DNA of 64,000 nt from Edaphobacter modestus. GTDB taxonomy: Bacteria; Acidobacteriota; Terriglobia; Terriglobales; Acidobacteriaceae. Within the stretch, counting starts at the first letter, position 1. The number at the start of each line of letters is the position of its first letter. Of this stretch, positions 49,621 through 59,201 are shown piece after piece. A program made the translations under genes and the position numbers. The notes beneath the pieces were generated by a model. That model did not search any database. It saw only the letters and a list, made by a program, of their open reading frames with translations, and was not told where the DNA came from. Location: contig NZ_SHKW01000001.1 of assembly GCF_004217555.1 (NCBI RefSeq), forward strand, positions 5,890,001 to 5,954,000, read 5' to 3'.

Positions 49621-52284
49621 TCAGAAAACCAGGTCGAGGTCAAAACGCATGTGACGGTCGTAATTTCCGAAGAACTGCCCATATTGAGGGTCGGCGGTGC
49701 TGGCATGGACTTCAAGCGCGTTGAAGTTATTCGTAATATTGGTGATTGATATCGAAGGTCTCAAAGTGTATTTGGAGTTCAGCTTGATATCCTTGGCTAC
49801 ACGTGCATCCGCGGAGAAGTACGTGGGAAAGCGAGCGCTGTCCGCCTTCGTGCTCTGAATGTAATTTTGGTAGACATCGACCGATTGATAGGGAAAACCG
49901 CTCCGCCATTCAATCATCGGGTAGACCTTCACCTTCCATGGCAGCGCCAGGCTGCCCCAGGTTAGAAAGCGGTTGGGAAGGTCGCCGGCTCGATTCGTGT
50001 ACAGGTTGCCCCGTATGAAGGGCGAGGAGGAGTCACCCAGATAGGTGTCCGATTCGTTGAGTGTGCCTTGGGACAAACTACGGACATACGACGCGTAGAT
50101 CCGATTGTTGGGTTGAAATGCAAGTTGCGCAGTCAACTCAAATTGGCGATATTTTGAGCTTCCGTCCCCCGCGAGTACAAACGCGTTTTGTCCCTGAACC
50201 ACCTGGGGGGAGATGGTGATCAGTCCGCTTCCGTGGCTTTCAAGATACTTTGCGCGCATCGTCAAATGCTCTGAGAATCGATGTTCCGCTTCAAGATTCC
50301 AGGCAACGGTGTAGGGCGCGAAGTTCCCAATTTTATAGTCCCGGTCGATGAAAGGAAATTCTGACGCTGCTGCCTCCGACGTCAGGTTTAGATAGTGTTG
50401 GGGAGTGCCTACTATTGTCCCATCCGGCTGATAGGTTGTGATGATTTGCTCAGGATAATTGCTGAACGCGTATACATTCAGAGGCACGCTATCGTAGAAG
50501 GCTCCGATCCCTCCCCTGACAGTTGTGCGTCCACTTACCGTTGGACTCCACACAAATCCCATTCGCGTGCAAAAGCGTGTCGTTGCCGTAATGGTCTGCG
50601 CTTCGGCACGTATGCCGGCATCGATCACGAGATGTGAGTTGAAAGTCCAATGATCCTGCACGAAGATAGCTGGTTGCAGGTCACTTCGATCAAATGAGCT
50701 TCCAGGGGTAAAGTCGATCGTGCGAAGTTTCGCTCCCTGGCCATCAAATATTGTAATGGTTTTCGCGTGTAACTGTCCCTCATCATTTGTACTGGCAACG
50801 GAAGAACCAAATTGAATCTTGTGCATGCCGAGACCCGTTATCGGTTCGAGAGACCACAACTCATTCCATTCAAAGCGCCGGGAGTGCCGTTGCTGATCCG
50901 AAAAATAGTTACCGCTGTTTCCAGTCGGTAGAACAATCATGCCAAGGTTACCTTGCGGAGAGATGGTGGTTGCAATATCGCTCAAAGAAAAAGTGCTCTG
51001 CAAGAGTCCTTCTCCGATCGCTAGCCGATGTGTGATGGCGCCAGTATAGGACCGGGTGTCATCGTTTGGAGTCACCTCCTGAGGGCTAAAGAAGTCGAGA
51101 TTTGCGTATCGGATGGATTGGGGCGCTGCATGGAAGCTTGCAGTAAGAGTTTGCCGGGGCGTCAGCGTAAAGTCTGTCTGCGTGAACGAATTGACGGACG
51201 TGATCTTGGTTTCGTTGAAGGGAAAGGGTAGTGTACGGATGGGTATCTTATTATCGACAAACTCTAAACCTTCGGAGAAAAAGGCGCGGTTCTGAACGAT
51301 GGGCCCCCCAAAGGAGATTCTGGGTGTGGCCGACTTCAGGCCACGCAAATGACCGCTGCGAATCCGAAATTCAGGCAATGGATCGTTGAGATCAAAATGC
51401 CATTTATTGCCGCCTGGCCGTGTCTCCGCAGTCACCACTGCGGCGGTGAAACGGCCGTATTGAGCCAGGTAGGGAGAAGTCAGAACATGGAGTGAATCGA
51501 CCACATCGATCGGCACGCTCAATCCAAACCGTCCGGTCGCCGGGTCTGAGACATCGACGGAATTAATCACAAGAGCACTGTGCATCTCTCCCGAACCTTC
51601 GATCTGAGTTTGACCATTCGGTGCGCGCACGACACCTGGAACAAGTGGCAGAGCGTCAGTTAGAGTAAGCGGCCGGATGGGGCTTTCATTGGCTTCTGCA
51701 GGCTTGATCGAGACACCTGGCGAGGAGCTCTGTTCTGAAATGTCTTCGGTTGTCGCTTGTACATTCACCGTCTCATGTGCCTGCGGAACGGGTAAAATCC
51801 TGATTTCGAGGACAGGCCCAGGCATGGTCCGGGTGTCGACAACCTGCTCTACCGGTATGTATCCGGTCTGATGAACGAAAAACGTAACGAGTCCCCGGCT
51901 CACTCGAGCTGAAGCACGACCATCAGGTCCGGTTTTCATTCGAGCGAGCAGTTTCCCCTCTCTCATAAGAACGACTTCGACGTTCGGCACGGCTCCCCCA
52001 TCGGCGTCTGCAATGCTCACAGTGAGAGGTGCATCCTGGGATCCCTGATATCCCTGCAAGTAGGGTCGAAAGAGTCCGACGAGTGCGAACGTGAGCAGTG
52101 CGCGTCGACGCACCCAAGCGCCGACGCGCACTGATTTGGCCGGTTCTCGCTGCTCCTTATCGGATCTGGACCAGAGTTTCATGGAGTCGCCCATTCCTGT
52201 GGCCGTTAGGTGCATCTGTTTCGTGGTGCCTGTCGTGCCAACATAAGAGCCTGGCGAACTCGTCGCTTCACCATGGTGTCTCAC
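49621..52284 (-). CDS. TonB-dependent receptor-like protein with regulatory beta-sandwich
   Basis: The 887-residue frame starts at a GTG at 52284, but the ATG at 52182 (MKLWSRSDKE) is a more likely start. A signal-like segment is RRRALLTFALVGLFRPYLQG. An N-terminal beta-sandwich (DADGGAVPNVEVVLMREGKL), a plug with LTLTDALPLVPGVVRAPNGQ and a long beta-barrel ending RHMRFDLDLVF follow. It is shorter than the Oar-like receptor at 34167 and has no glycosidase neighbours. The beta-propeller gene ends 8 bases upstream, so the two are co-transcribed and may act on one ligand. Confidence 0.88.
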   Translation of the reverse strand: MRHHGEATSSPGSYVGTTGTTKQMHLTATGMGDSMKLWSRSDKEQREPAKSVRVGAWVRRRALLTFALVGLFRPYLQGYQGSQDAPLTVSIADADGGAVPNVEVVLMREGKLLARMKTGPDGRASARVSRGLVTFFVHQTGYIPVEQVVDTRTMPGPVLEIRILPVPQAHETVNVQATTEDISEQSSSPGVSIKPAEANESPIRPLTLTDALPLVPGVVRAPNGQTQIEGSGEMHSALVINSVDVSDPATGRFGLSVPIDVVDSLHVLTSPYLAQYGRFTAAVVTAETRPGGNKWHFDLNDPLPEFRIRSGHLRGLKSATPRISFGGPIVQNRAFFSEGLEFVDNKIPIRTLPFPFNETKITSVNSFTQTDFTLTPRQTLTASFHAAPQSIRYANLDFFSPQEVTPNDDTRSYTGAITHRLAIGEGLLQSTFSLSDIATTISPQGNLGMIVLPTGNSGNYFSDQQRHSRRFEWNELWSLEPITGLGMHKIQFGSSVASTNDEGQLHAKTITIFDGQGAKLRTIDFTPGSSFDRSDLQPAIFVQDHWTFNSHLVIDAGIRAEAQTITATTRFCTRMGFVWSPTVSGRTTVRGGIGAFYDSVPLNVYAFSNYPEQIITTYQPDGTIVGTPQHYLNLTSEAAASEFPFIDRDYKIGNFAPYTVAWNLEAEHRFSEHLTMRAKYLESHGSGLITISPQVVQGQNAFVLAGDGSSKYRQFELTAQLAFQPNNRIYASYVRSLSQGTLNESDTYLGDSSSPFIRGNLYTNRAGDLPNRFLTWGSLALPWKVKVYPMIEWRSGFPYQSVDVYQNYIQSTKADSARFPTYFSADARVAKDIKLNSKYTLRPSISITNITNNFNALEVHASTADPQYGQFFGNYDRHMRFDLDLVF

Positions 52285-52291
52285 GCGTCAT

Positions 52292-53392
52292 TCATGGCGC
52301 TGGGGAGAAGACAGCAATTCTGGGATGTGCAAGAAGACTTGGATAGCCCACGAAGACCTTGTGCGAGACAGGGTCTACCGCAAGGGTATGGGCTCCGTAG
52401 TGAGTATGTATCTTGTCTAATACCCGATATGTGTCGGGGCCGTCTTGCTGGATGACAGTCAATCTTCCGGCCTTGCCAGCCGAGTAGATCGTGTGAAGCG
52501 TTTGGTCGAACGCGACCGAGTCAGGGCCGCCACCAATCTTTAGCGACGTGATGACCCGATGCGAATCCAGGTCGAATACTACTAACTTGGCGTTCCCGGA
52601 GCAAACCGCGAAGAGCCGTCGCTGCTCGGAATCAATGGCCATTCCGGACGGTCCTTCGCAAGGAGCGAGAGACCATTGCCCTGCTATGGATCGCTTGCCA
52701 AGATCGATTGCGGCTATCGAGTTGATATCCTCGAGATTCTGATAGAGCAAGCCCGTCTGTGGGTCCTGTGCGACAAATTCTGGCTTTCCAGGGAGAGGTA
52801 TGGTTCCGACTGTCACGCGTTTCTCAGGATCGATCAAGGTCGCCAATCTTGGATCGCCATTCGCTACATACACGAGCTTCGCTGACGGGACATAGAGTAT
52901 GGCATCCGCATCATCCGCCACTGGAATGCTCTGAAGCTGTTGAAGAGATCTGGGATCGAAGACATCGACCATGTTCTCTTCGCTTCGTGTGATGAAGGCG
53001 ATATTAGCGTCAGGCAAAAGTGCGACGCCGTGAGCGGCGCCGGCTCCAGGCATTTCTGATACTGAGCTGATGGACGGGTGGTTCAGATCTAAATCGACCT
53101 TGAATAAGGCGCCCGACGACTCACTTGTAACGAACAACGTACTCCCGTTTAGTGTCAAATAGTCAAGAATGTTGAGCAATCCACCCTTGGGCAGTTCAAT
53201 ATATCCCTCGAATGTCACGAACTTAGATTTGCTTGGTGTGCCTGGGTACGCAAGATAGGCGAATACCACCGCCAGAAAACCGATTAGGACAATTGCAAAC
53301 ATCGCCATTGTCTTGAGCCCATTTCTCATGGCATATCTTCTTTTATCTCTCGTATCTACTGTGGGAGCGCCGTGAGTAGTTTTAGCAAACAT
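52292..53392 (-). CDS. YncE-like beta-propeller protein, membrane-anchored
   Basis: The start is the ATG at 53392 with GGAGG 8 bases upstream; the open frame to 53449 is an unlikely extension. The 366-residue product has one N-terminal transmembrane helix (MAMFAIVLIGFLAVVFAYLA) and about seven repeated blades: DVFDPRSLQQLQSIPV, YVANGDPRLATLIDPEKRVT, AVCSGNAKLVVFDLDSHRVI and others, as in YncE/PQQ-like propellers. It would face the periplasm and could bind peptide, metal or DNA. It is translationally close to the TonB receptor gene downstream. Confidence 0.85.
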   Translation of the reverse strand: MFAKTTHGAPTVDTRDKRRYAMRNGLKTMAMFAIVLIGFLAVVFAYLAYPGTPSKSKFVTFEGYIELPKGGLLNILDYLTLNGSTLFVTSESSGALFKVDLDLNHPSISSVSEMPGAGAAHGVALLPDANIAFITRSEENMVDVFDPRSLQQLQSIPVADDADAILYVPSAKLVYVANGDPRLATLIDPEKRVTVGTIPLPGKPEFVAQDPQTGLLYQNLEDINSIAAIDLGKRSIAGQWSLAPCEGPSGMAIDSEQRRLFAVCSGNAKLVVFDLDSHRVITSLKIGGGPDSVAFDQTLHTIYSAGKAGRLTVIQQDGPDTYRVLDKIHTHYGAHTLAVDPVSHKVFVGYPSLLAHPRIAVFSPAP

Positions 53393-53475
53393 TGTTATGA
53401 CCTCCTTCAAACTGTTGGTTTGATAGCAGCCAAGACGGCGTGCAGCCATCCCTGGATTGAATCGGACAAGCTACC

Positions 53476-54311
53476 TCATTTGCCCATAAGCTCTTCAAGT
53501 GCCCACTCGATGCTCGTGTCGGGAGCTACCGGCTTGAAGCCGCTTTGAGTTTCGTCCTGCTGCTTGCTAATGGTCTTGAAGAGAACGATGCACCGTAGAC
53601 ACTGATCTTGGATGAGTTTGTCTTCCATATCCCGGGAGAAAGCCTGATTCGCTTCACTTCGATGGTTCCTCCCTTCTTCAGTTGACCGAGCACTCCATAG
53701 CCAAAGTCCACTTGCTCTGTCAGAGTTGCCGAGAACTGCGCGAGTCGCTTCTCCTGGAGATCGATCAGGATGACGCCGCTCAGAGCGGGAAGTGCCCTCT
53801 CCTCATAGGGCGTGGGGTTGTATGCAGGATTCGGGCGAAACGCGAGCTTTTCCAAGCCCTCCTGCCGGCCTTGATCTTCGAAGAGGAGAGCGTCGGGCAC
53901 CGCGCGAAGAATCTCATCAACGTTCTTTTGATCTGCTTCCCGGTTCTTCTTCATGGCCTGCTGAGCCTTCGGGTTTTGCAGCAACTTGCCGAGTCGATCG
54001 TCGTCCTGCTTTCGTTCTGAAGGTGACGGCTCATGACCATCTACCAAAATGAGTCGATGAATTGGACCGCCCACGGTCTCAATTTCCTCTTCGAGGTAAA
54101 TATGTCCGGCAGTGTGACGCTCCACCCGGCTTGCCCACAACGCGTCGTTCTTGTGCTGTTTGCGCTCGTTGTAGCATGCATCGATCATCAACTCTTTCGC
54201 TGTCTGCGCCGACAGCGGAGGCAAGACCGACAGTAAGCAGAACACAACCAATGAGTGCTGTATACGATGCGGGCGTAAGTTCTCGAATATTGACATAAGG
54301 CAAGGACTCAT
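53476..54311 (-). CDS. Exported protein of unknown function, C-terminus frameshifted
   Basis: The frame from 54311 has a signal peptide (QHSLVVFCLLSVLPPLSAQ) and a body of a type common in acidobacterial genomes: ACYNERKQHKNDALWASRVE, LLFEDQGRQEGLEKLAFRPN, RALPALSGVILIDLQEKRLA and VDFGYGVLGQLKKGGTIEVK. The long frame ends at 53526 in an unnatural tail. Switching frame near 53585 gives LFKTISKQQDETQSGFKPVA and a tail to a TGA at 53476, which looks like the genuine end (FKTI is conserved in relatives). So there is a frameshift or a sequence error in the last 35 codons. Confidence 0.7.
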
Positions 54312-54679
54312 AAGGCTGTTGAAGTGCGAAGGTATCTCTTGTCCCGTTGGCGGAGGCGTTACATGGAATCGCCATACTGCTTACGAACACACAATCCACT
54401 AACTGAGGAAGATGGCCATCCGAATTGCAAAGTACGACAGTGTCCATGCAATTTGGTTGAAGTAGAGCAAGATGCTGCGCTTCATAGTTCCTCCATGGTT
54501 TTCATTGTCATGGCTGCGCTTGGACGGTGCTGTCAGGAAAGCTCTGCAAAGTGTCAAGATTTGTAAGTTTGCTGAGATTGCAGATTCTTGCGCGCCACAC
54601 AGATGACTGGTCAGTGGAAAGAGCGTCAGAGGTATCATGAAATAAGAGCCCGCTCCTTTGGCTCGCGGAGATACAGACC
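54312..54679. other. Intergenic region upstream of the response regulator
   Basis: This 368-base gap is between divergent genes. It contains TGTCAAGATTTGTAA at 54552-54566, a 12/15 match to the 15-base motif found at 57642 and 59352. No gene is supported. Confidence 0.45.
54552..54566 (+). promoter_or_regulatory. Imperfect copy of the TGTAAGGATTTGTAT motif
   Basis: TGTCAAGATTTGTAA lies 114 bases before the response-regulator start, which would suit autoregulation. The evidence is sequence similarity only. Confidence 0.4.
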
Positions 54680-55417
54680 TTGCACAACTCAAAGGGCGTG
54701 ACACAGCGAGCCAACCCACGTCTTCTGGTGGTGGACGACGATCGTGAGTTGTGCCATCTGGTGATGCAATACCTGGAACCGGAGGGCTTCACTCTTTCCG
54801 TTGTGCATACCGGCGGCGAAGGGATACGAACCGCAATCGAGGACACTCATGAACTGATCGTTCTGGACGTCATGTTGCCGGACATAAAGGGTTTTGACGT
54901 TCTTCGGGAGATCAGAAGTCGCGTCCGCACGCCAGTCCTGATGCTTACGGCCAAAGGGGACGAATTCGACCGCATCCTGGGCCTTGAACTCGGTGCCGAT
55001 GACTACCTGCCGAAGCCGTTCAGCCCCCGCGAGTTGATCGCGCGAATCTCGGCTATACTCCGCAGGTCCGGGTGGCAATCCGAAAACAATGCCACATCGC
55101 GTCCCCCGATCATTCGTTCCGGAGATATCGAACTCGATTTGGCGGCGCGCACGGTGTTGAAGGCGGGAGAGCCTGTGAGGTTGACCTCTGCAGAGTTCGA
55201 TCTATTACACGCGTTTTTTGAAACGCCAGGACAGGTTTTGACCCGTGAGGCACTCGTTGAGAATGTTCTTGACCGGAAGTTCTCCCCTTTCGATCGAAGT
55301 ATCGACCTCCACATCAGCAACCTTCGCCGCAAGCTTGGGCCGCAGAACGATGGTGCCGAGAGAATTCGGAGCGTGCGCGGAATTGGCTATCTCTATGCAT
55401 GGCCCATGCAAGCCTAG
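54680..55417 (+). CDS. OmpR/CpxR-type response regulator
   Basis: The 245-residue protein has a receiver domain (about 13-130) with Asp19-Asp21 (VVDDD), phospho-acceptor Asp63 (LIVLDVMLPD) and Lys in DDYLPKPFSP, then a winged-helix output domain (about 145-242) with LTSAEFDLLHAF and RSIDLHISNLRRKLG. The start is a TTG with GGAG upstream; a GTG 18 bases later is an alternative. It is the natural partner of the histidine kinase at 57789, but the pair is separated by two reverse-strand genes. Confidence 0.93.
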   Translation: MHNSKGVTQRANPRLLVVDDDRELCHLVMQYLEPEGFTLSVVHTGGEGIRTAIEDTHELIVLDVMLPDIKGFDVLREIRSRVRTPVLMLTAKGDEFDRILGLELGADDYLPKPFSPRELIARISAILRRSGWQSENNATSRPPIIRSGDIELDLAARTVLKAGEPVRLTSAEFDLLHAFFETPGQVLTREALVENVLDRKFSPFDRSIDLHISNLRRKLGPQNDGAERIRSVRGIGYLYAWPMQA

Positions 55418-55761
55418 GTCGCTGTGTTCGCCATAGGAGCAATTGGCACGCCCTGCTCATACATCGGTCAATCGACCGTGAAAGCGGCCAGAGGAACCCA
55501 AACTTGGCATTAGCTCTTGCGAAGCCTGCCCAGCTTGGAGACATCTGGACTCCGACAATAGCGCAAGCCAAAGCTGAGGGTGGTATACGTTCTCACTTTT
55601 TTCCTCCCGTGCGATCACGCCAACTAAAGAAGGCGGGTGCGGTTCCACTTTGGCGCTTGAACTAGCGAAACCATCGTTTTGGTGAACTTAAAGGTGCTTC
55701 CCGATGTCACGCAGCATATGCGACCCGGCGGTCTCGCATCGGCAATCAGCATGCTCCCATG
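55418..55761. other. Stretch of about 340 bases with no supported gene
   Basis: The open frames here (for example 55399-55665) overlap the response regulator and have no recognisable family. I see no strong hairpin. Confidence 0.35.
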
Positions 55762-56955
55762 TTAAGGTTTTCCGTTGCCGGGCACATTCGTCGTAAGGCG
55801 TTTCGAAAAGAACTCACGGACGACAGTCCCACCCGCCCTTCCCGCGATGCCGATAGCGGCGGTGGTGAAGACCAGGTTAATTCCCCGATCCGCATGAGGA
55901 TAGTACGCGTTGGATAGGGCTCCTGAGCAAATAGCGGCTAGAAAGTAGGAGTAGTTCGGCATAGGCTTTCCGGTATCGCTACGTGCGATGACTGAGTAGC
56001 TCAGGGCATGCACGAGGCGGGATTTTGTAGATCCTGTTCCCTGGTAAAAGTAACGTGGGTCCTGGTGGAAGAGCGAGGGAAAGACGGCATGGCTCAGGAA
56101 GTCACTGCTTCGTCCATCGCCGAACTGTGCGGCAAAACGTTTGCCGTAGCCCGCGGCACCTTGCCCATAGCCGGCATAGGTGTTATTCGCCTGCTCGATG
56201 CCGGCAGCGAGGCCTACTCCGATCAAGGAAATGGGATCGAAGGTGTCGCGTGAAGCGAGCGAGAATTTCTGTTTCGTAGTCATCGGAGCCGCGTCGTAGA
56301 CGTAACTTATGTAGAAGTTCGGGATGATGCCGATAAGGCGCTGCTTCTCTTCCGCTTTGATCTGCTCAGCGGCGATCTCCTCAGTGGGACGGACCGTCAC
56401 CGATGTGTCTGCCGAAGCAACCGATAATGCGACATTAGGAACCTCGTAGGACTGCTGCGCCGTGACGACGAACTCCGCAGATGTGAACGGCGCAAACCCC
56501 TTGGCGTTGACGATCACGAGATAGGAACCGGCAGGGAGCTTAGTAAAAGCAAATTCACCGTTCCCCCCGGACTTTAGACTGTGCAATTGTGTTCCGTCCC
56601 TATGCGTCAAACTGACTTGTGCGCCGGAAATGGCGGCTCCGCTTCCGTCCAACACGGTGCCAGAGACCGTGGCTGACCCCTCCGCATAGGGTGTTTGCTC
56701 AGCCGAGCTCTGCGGGCCTGACTGGGGTAGAGGTGCATCTGGAAGAGAACTGCTGCTAATCCCTAATTCGGCAGTTTGTTGTTGGCCAAATGTAGTAGCG
56801 GTGACTAGGAACAGAAGAAGTGGGGTGCAGGCAAGGACGACAAGTGGCCGGAGCCAGATGTCCCTTCTCAAAGCGCGCCTCCAGGCCGGGGCGGTAGAGA
56901 CAACGCGAGCCATAATCAGGCCCAAGATTTTGAGGCTACAAGTGAGCTGTTGCAT
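55762..56955 (-). CDS. Exported carboxypeptidase-regulatory-like protein with hydrophobic C-terminal half
   Basis: The 397-residue frame has a basic N-terminus and a hydrophobic export signal (RPLVVLACTPLLLFLVTATTF). A Pro/Ser-rich linker and one carboxypeptidase-regulatory-like domain (about 93-180) follow: SGTVLDGSGAAISGAQVSLT, GEFAFTKLPAGSYLVIVNAK. The C-terminal 190 residues include GIEQANNTYAGYGQGAAGYG and HAVFPSLFHQDPRYFYQGTG, seen in acidobacterial proteins of unknown role, possibly outer-membrane associated. It lies between the response-regulator and kinase genes, on the opposite strand. Confidence 0.8.
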   Translation of the reverse strand: MQQLTCSLKILGLIMARVVSTAPAWRRALRRDIWLRPLVVLACTPLLLFLVTATTFGQQQTAELGISSSSLPDAPLPQSGPQSSAEQTPYAEGSATVSGTVLDGSGAAISGAQVSLTHRDGTQLHSLKSGGNGEFAFTKLPAGSYLVIVNAKGFAPFTSAEFVVTAQQSYEVPNVALSVASADTSVTVRPTEEIAAEQIKAEEKQRLIGIIPNFYISYVYDAAPMTTKQKFSLASRDTFDPISLIGVGLAAGIEQANNTYAGYGQGAAGYGKRFAAQFGDGRSSDFLSHAVFPSLFHQDPRYFYQGTGSTKSRLVHALSYSVIARSDTGKPMPNYSYFLAAICSGALSNAYYPHADRGINLVFTTAAIGIAGRAGGTVVREFFSKRLTTNVPGNGKP

Positions 56956-57119
56956 AGTGATCTACCCTCAAAGGATTTCGTCTAAAAACGGCACCCGAAG
57001 GTGGTCGAAGAGAAACAGGACACACAACGAGGGAGTTAACGAATGAACAGATTCGAATCCCGTGTCGATCTTTTGCCAACAACTTCTTAGGATTAATGGC
57101 TTTACAAGAACCAACATGG

Positions 57120-57503
57120 CTACTGCATTCCTCCACGGGTTGCCTTTCCATGGATCTCAGCAGTCTTGCCACCTTTTTGCAGCTCAATGAGGTCGAGCGA
57201 CATGGCGTCGCCGGTGAGGTGACCTGTCGCATTGAAGTGTGACTTGTCGTGAACGAACGAGAAGGTGAGAGTGTCCCCTGCAAGCTTGCCATCCTTGAGC
57301 TTTGACGTAGCGCCCTTCTCCGACATCCACTGTCCGGTGGCGGCCCCCCCCGCCTGTTTAAGCGTCAACAACGCTGTCTCGGGCTTTCCTTCATATACCA
57401 CCAGCCACTGTCCGGTGACGCTCGTGCTTTGACCATAAAAAAGCGGCGTCATCGATAGCATCATCAGAACAGCGGACGATGCCGCAACAAAGCTTCTCTT
57501 CAT
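57120..57503 (-). CDS. Small exported protein of unknown function
   Basis: The start ATG at 57503 has GGGGAG just upstream; the longer open frame to 57872 runs into the region upstream of the kinase and is not coding. The 127-residue product has a signal peptide (AASSAVLMMLSMTPLFYGQ) and a small beta-rich domain: VTGQWLVVYEGKPETALLTL, GGAATGQWMSEKG, GDTLTFSFVHDKSHFNATGH. This resembles small lipocalin- or META-like periplasmic domains, without firm assignment. It is divergent from the kinase gene and shares a motif-containing promoter region with it, so it may belong to the regulon. Confidence 0.75.
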   Translation of the reverse strand: MKRSFVAASSAVLMMLSMTPLFYGQSTSVTGQWLVVYEGKPETALLTLKQAGGAATGQWMSEKGATSKLKDGKLAGDTLTFSFVHDKSHFNATGHLTGDAMSLDLIELQKGGKTAEIHGKATRGGMQ

Positions 57504-57641
57504 TCTGTTCTCCCCTTGCCAAACTACCGACCCGTGAGGATCTGTCCCCTCTGAAACGCATAGAGTTCCAGCAGGACGACCATCGTTATTCGAAAGGTAG
57601 CTGGCCGAAGGATGGCGTGCCGTCAGGAAACGTGAAGCGAT

Positions 57642-57656
57642 TGTAAGGATTTGTAT
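57642..57656 (+). promoter_or_regulatory. TGTAAGGATTTGTAT motif (possible response-regulator box)
   Basis: The exact 15-mer recurs on the reverse strand at 59352-59366 and in a 12/15 form at 54552. Here it lies in the gap between the small exported protein gene and the kinase gene. Two TGTA half-sites ten bases apart suit an OmpR-family dimer. Confidence 0.5.
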
Positions 57657-57788
57657 AGATTTGGCAGGGAGGCTGTTCGTCGGCAGAGTTGTATCGTATA
57701 CATCAAAGTAAGGATCGATGACAGGAAGGGAGAACATTTGTTTGTCAATCTTCAAGCCAGACTCTGCAGGGTGAGAGCCAGAGTACCC

Positions 57789-59201
57789 ATGTACCGGCTC
57801 TTCCTGACGATCTTCCTTTGGTTTTGGCTGACTGCCTGGGCCATGTTCTCTATCGTGGTTCTCGCTGTCCACCTGAGAGGCCTGAGACAGGTTTCAGCCC
57901 CGAATATGTATGTTACCGTCGCGCCTATCCTGGCGGCGGAAGCCGTTAGGGTCTATGAATCGGGCGGTCCTGAAGCGTTTGCTCGTTTTTCGCAGAGCAG
58001 TGTTTCCGATCGCGAACGGCAACTCTACCTGCTCGATGGATTCGATAAAGATGTTCTATCTCGACCGTTAACAGACGACGGCCTTCGAGTTGCGCACGCG
58101 GCAAAGACCAGCCAGGTCGTAATGCTCCGAAACGATATTGCCGCTTACAAGTTTATCTCTCCCTTGGGGCATCCCTACATACTGATGCTCTACCTGAAGC
58201 CCGGTCTGCGTAAGGTAGGTGACGCGCTGTTGGGAGAGGGGCTGCCGTATACCATCTCCCTGATCCTTTTGGTTACCTTACTTTGCCTCGCACTTGCGTA
58301 TCATATTGCGGCGCCAATCCATAGTATTCAGTCGACGGCCAGAAGAGTCGCGCAAGGAGATCTCAAGGCACGGGTGCCGGCTTCAGTGGCCAGGCGCTTC
58401 GACGAGTTGTCAGCTCTGGCAAAAGATTTTGACTCGATGGTGGCTCGTCTTGAATTGTTGATTCAAACGCAAAAGAACCTTTTGAATTCGGTCTCGCATG
58501 AATTGCGCTCTCCACTGGCTCGCATCAATCTCTCTGTAGCTCTTTTGAAAAAGCGTTACTCGGCAGACTCCGATGACATGTTCCAGCGTTTGGATCGTGA
58601 TGTTGCGAGGATCGATCTCCTGATGGGGCAGCTCTTGACACTCTCTCGCCTCGAAGCTGGTCTTTCGTCTGCAGAGAGAGAAGACGTCGACCTTACGCAG
58701 CTCGTCGAGGAGGTGGCCGCCGACAGCAACTTCGAAGCAGAAGCGTCGGGCAAGTCGGTGAGTCTCCGTACAAAGGGTTTGATCATTCTCGAGAATGCCG
58801 ATCCACATGCCCTTCGAAGCGCGTGTGAGAACGTCATTCGCAACGCGGTCCGATTTACCCGCTCGGGAACCAATGTCAAGGTCGTATTAGAAATTGACTG
58901 GAGCACTCCGGAACCGCTGGGGATTCTCTTCGTCCGGGATCATGGTCCGGGGGTTCCGGAAGAGTCACTCGATGCAATCTTTCAACCTTTCTATCGAATT
59001 AGCTGCGACGGGCAAGCGACGGACGGGAACGGTCTCGGTCTAGCTATTGCCTCTGAGGCGATTCGTTTGCACCGCGGTACGATCAGCGCCGCGAATCTTC
59101 GGCCGACAGGCCTTGAAATAGCGATTCGATTGCCGATCGCTTTCGATGCAGCATCCCGTCGGTATGAGCTTTCGCAGCTCGAGCATAACAGCACAAACTA
59201 A
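57789..59201 (+). CDS. Sensor histidine kinase (CpxA-like)
   Basis: The start is the ATG at 57789 (MYRLFLTIFLWFW); upstream codons in the open frame are not family-like. The 470-residue protein has two transmembrane helices (about 3-25 and 155-175) flanking a periplasmic sensor of about 130 residues, a HAMP domain (APIHSIQSTARRVAQGDLKA), HisKA with His237 in SVSHELRSPLARINL and a HATPase with ENVIRNAVRFT, VRDHGPGVPE and GNGLGLAIA. It would phosphorylate the response regulator at 54680. The CpxA-like layout suggests envelope stress as the signal (inference). Confidence 0.93.
   Translation: MYRLFLTIFLWFWLTAWAMFSIVVLAVHLRGLRQVSAPNMYVTVAPILAAEAVRVYESGGPEAFARFSQSSVSDRERQLYLLDGFDKDVLSRPLTDDGLRVAHAAKTSQVVMLRNDIAAYKFISPLGHPYILMLYLKPGLRKVGDALLGEGLPYTISLILLVTLLCLALAYHIAAPIHSIQSTARRVAQGDLKARVPASVARRFDELSALAKDFDSMVARLELLIQTQKNLLNSVSHELRSPLARINLSVALLKKRYSADSDDMFQRLDRDVARIDLLMGQLLTLSRLEAGLSSAEREDVDLTQLVEEVAADSNFEAEASGKSVSLRTKGLIILENADPHALRSACENVIRNAVRFTRSGTNVKVVLEIDWSTPEPLGILFVRDHGPGVPEESLDAIFQPFYRISCDGQATDGNGLGLAIASEAIRLHRGTISAANLRPTGLEIAIRLPIAFDAASRRYELSQLEHNSTN

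Noticed and set aside
57051..57070. GATTCGAATCCC string resembling a tRNA T loop
   Set aside because: No stems can be drawn around it and it lies just outside the small exported protein gene.
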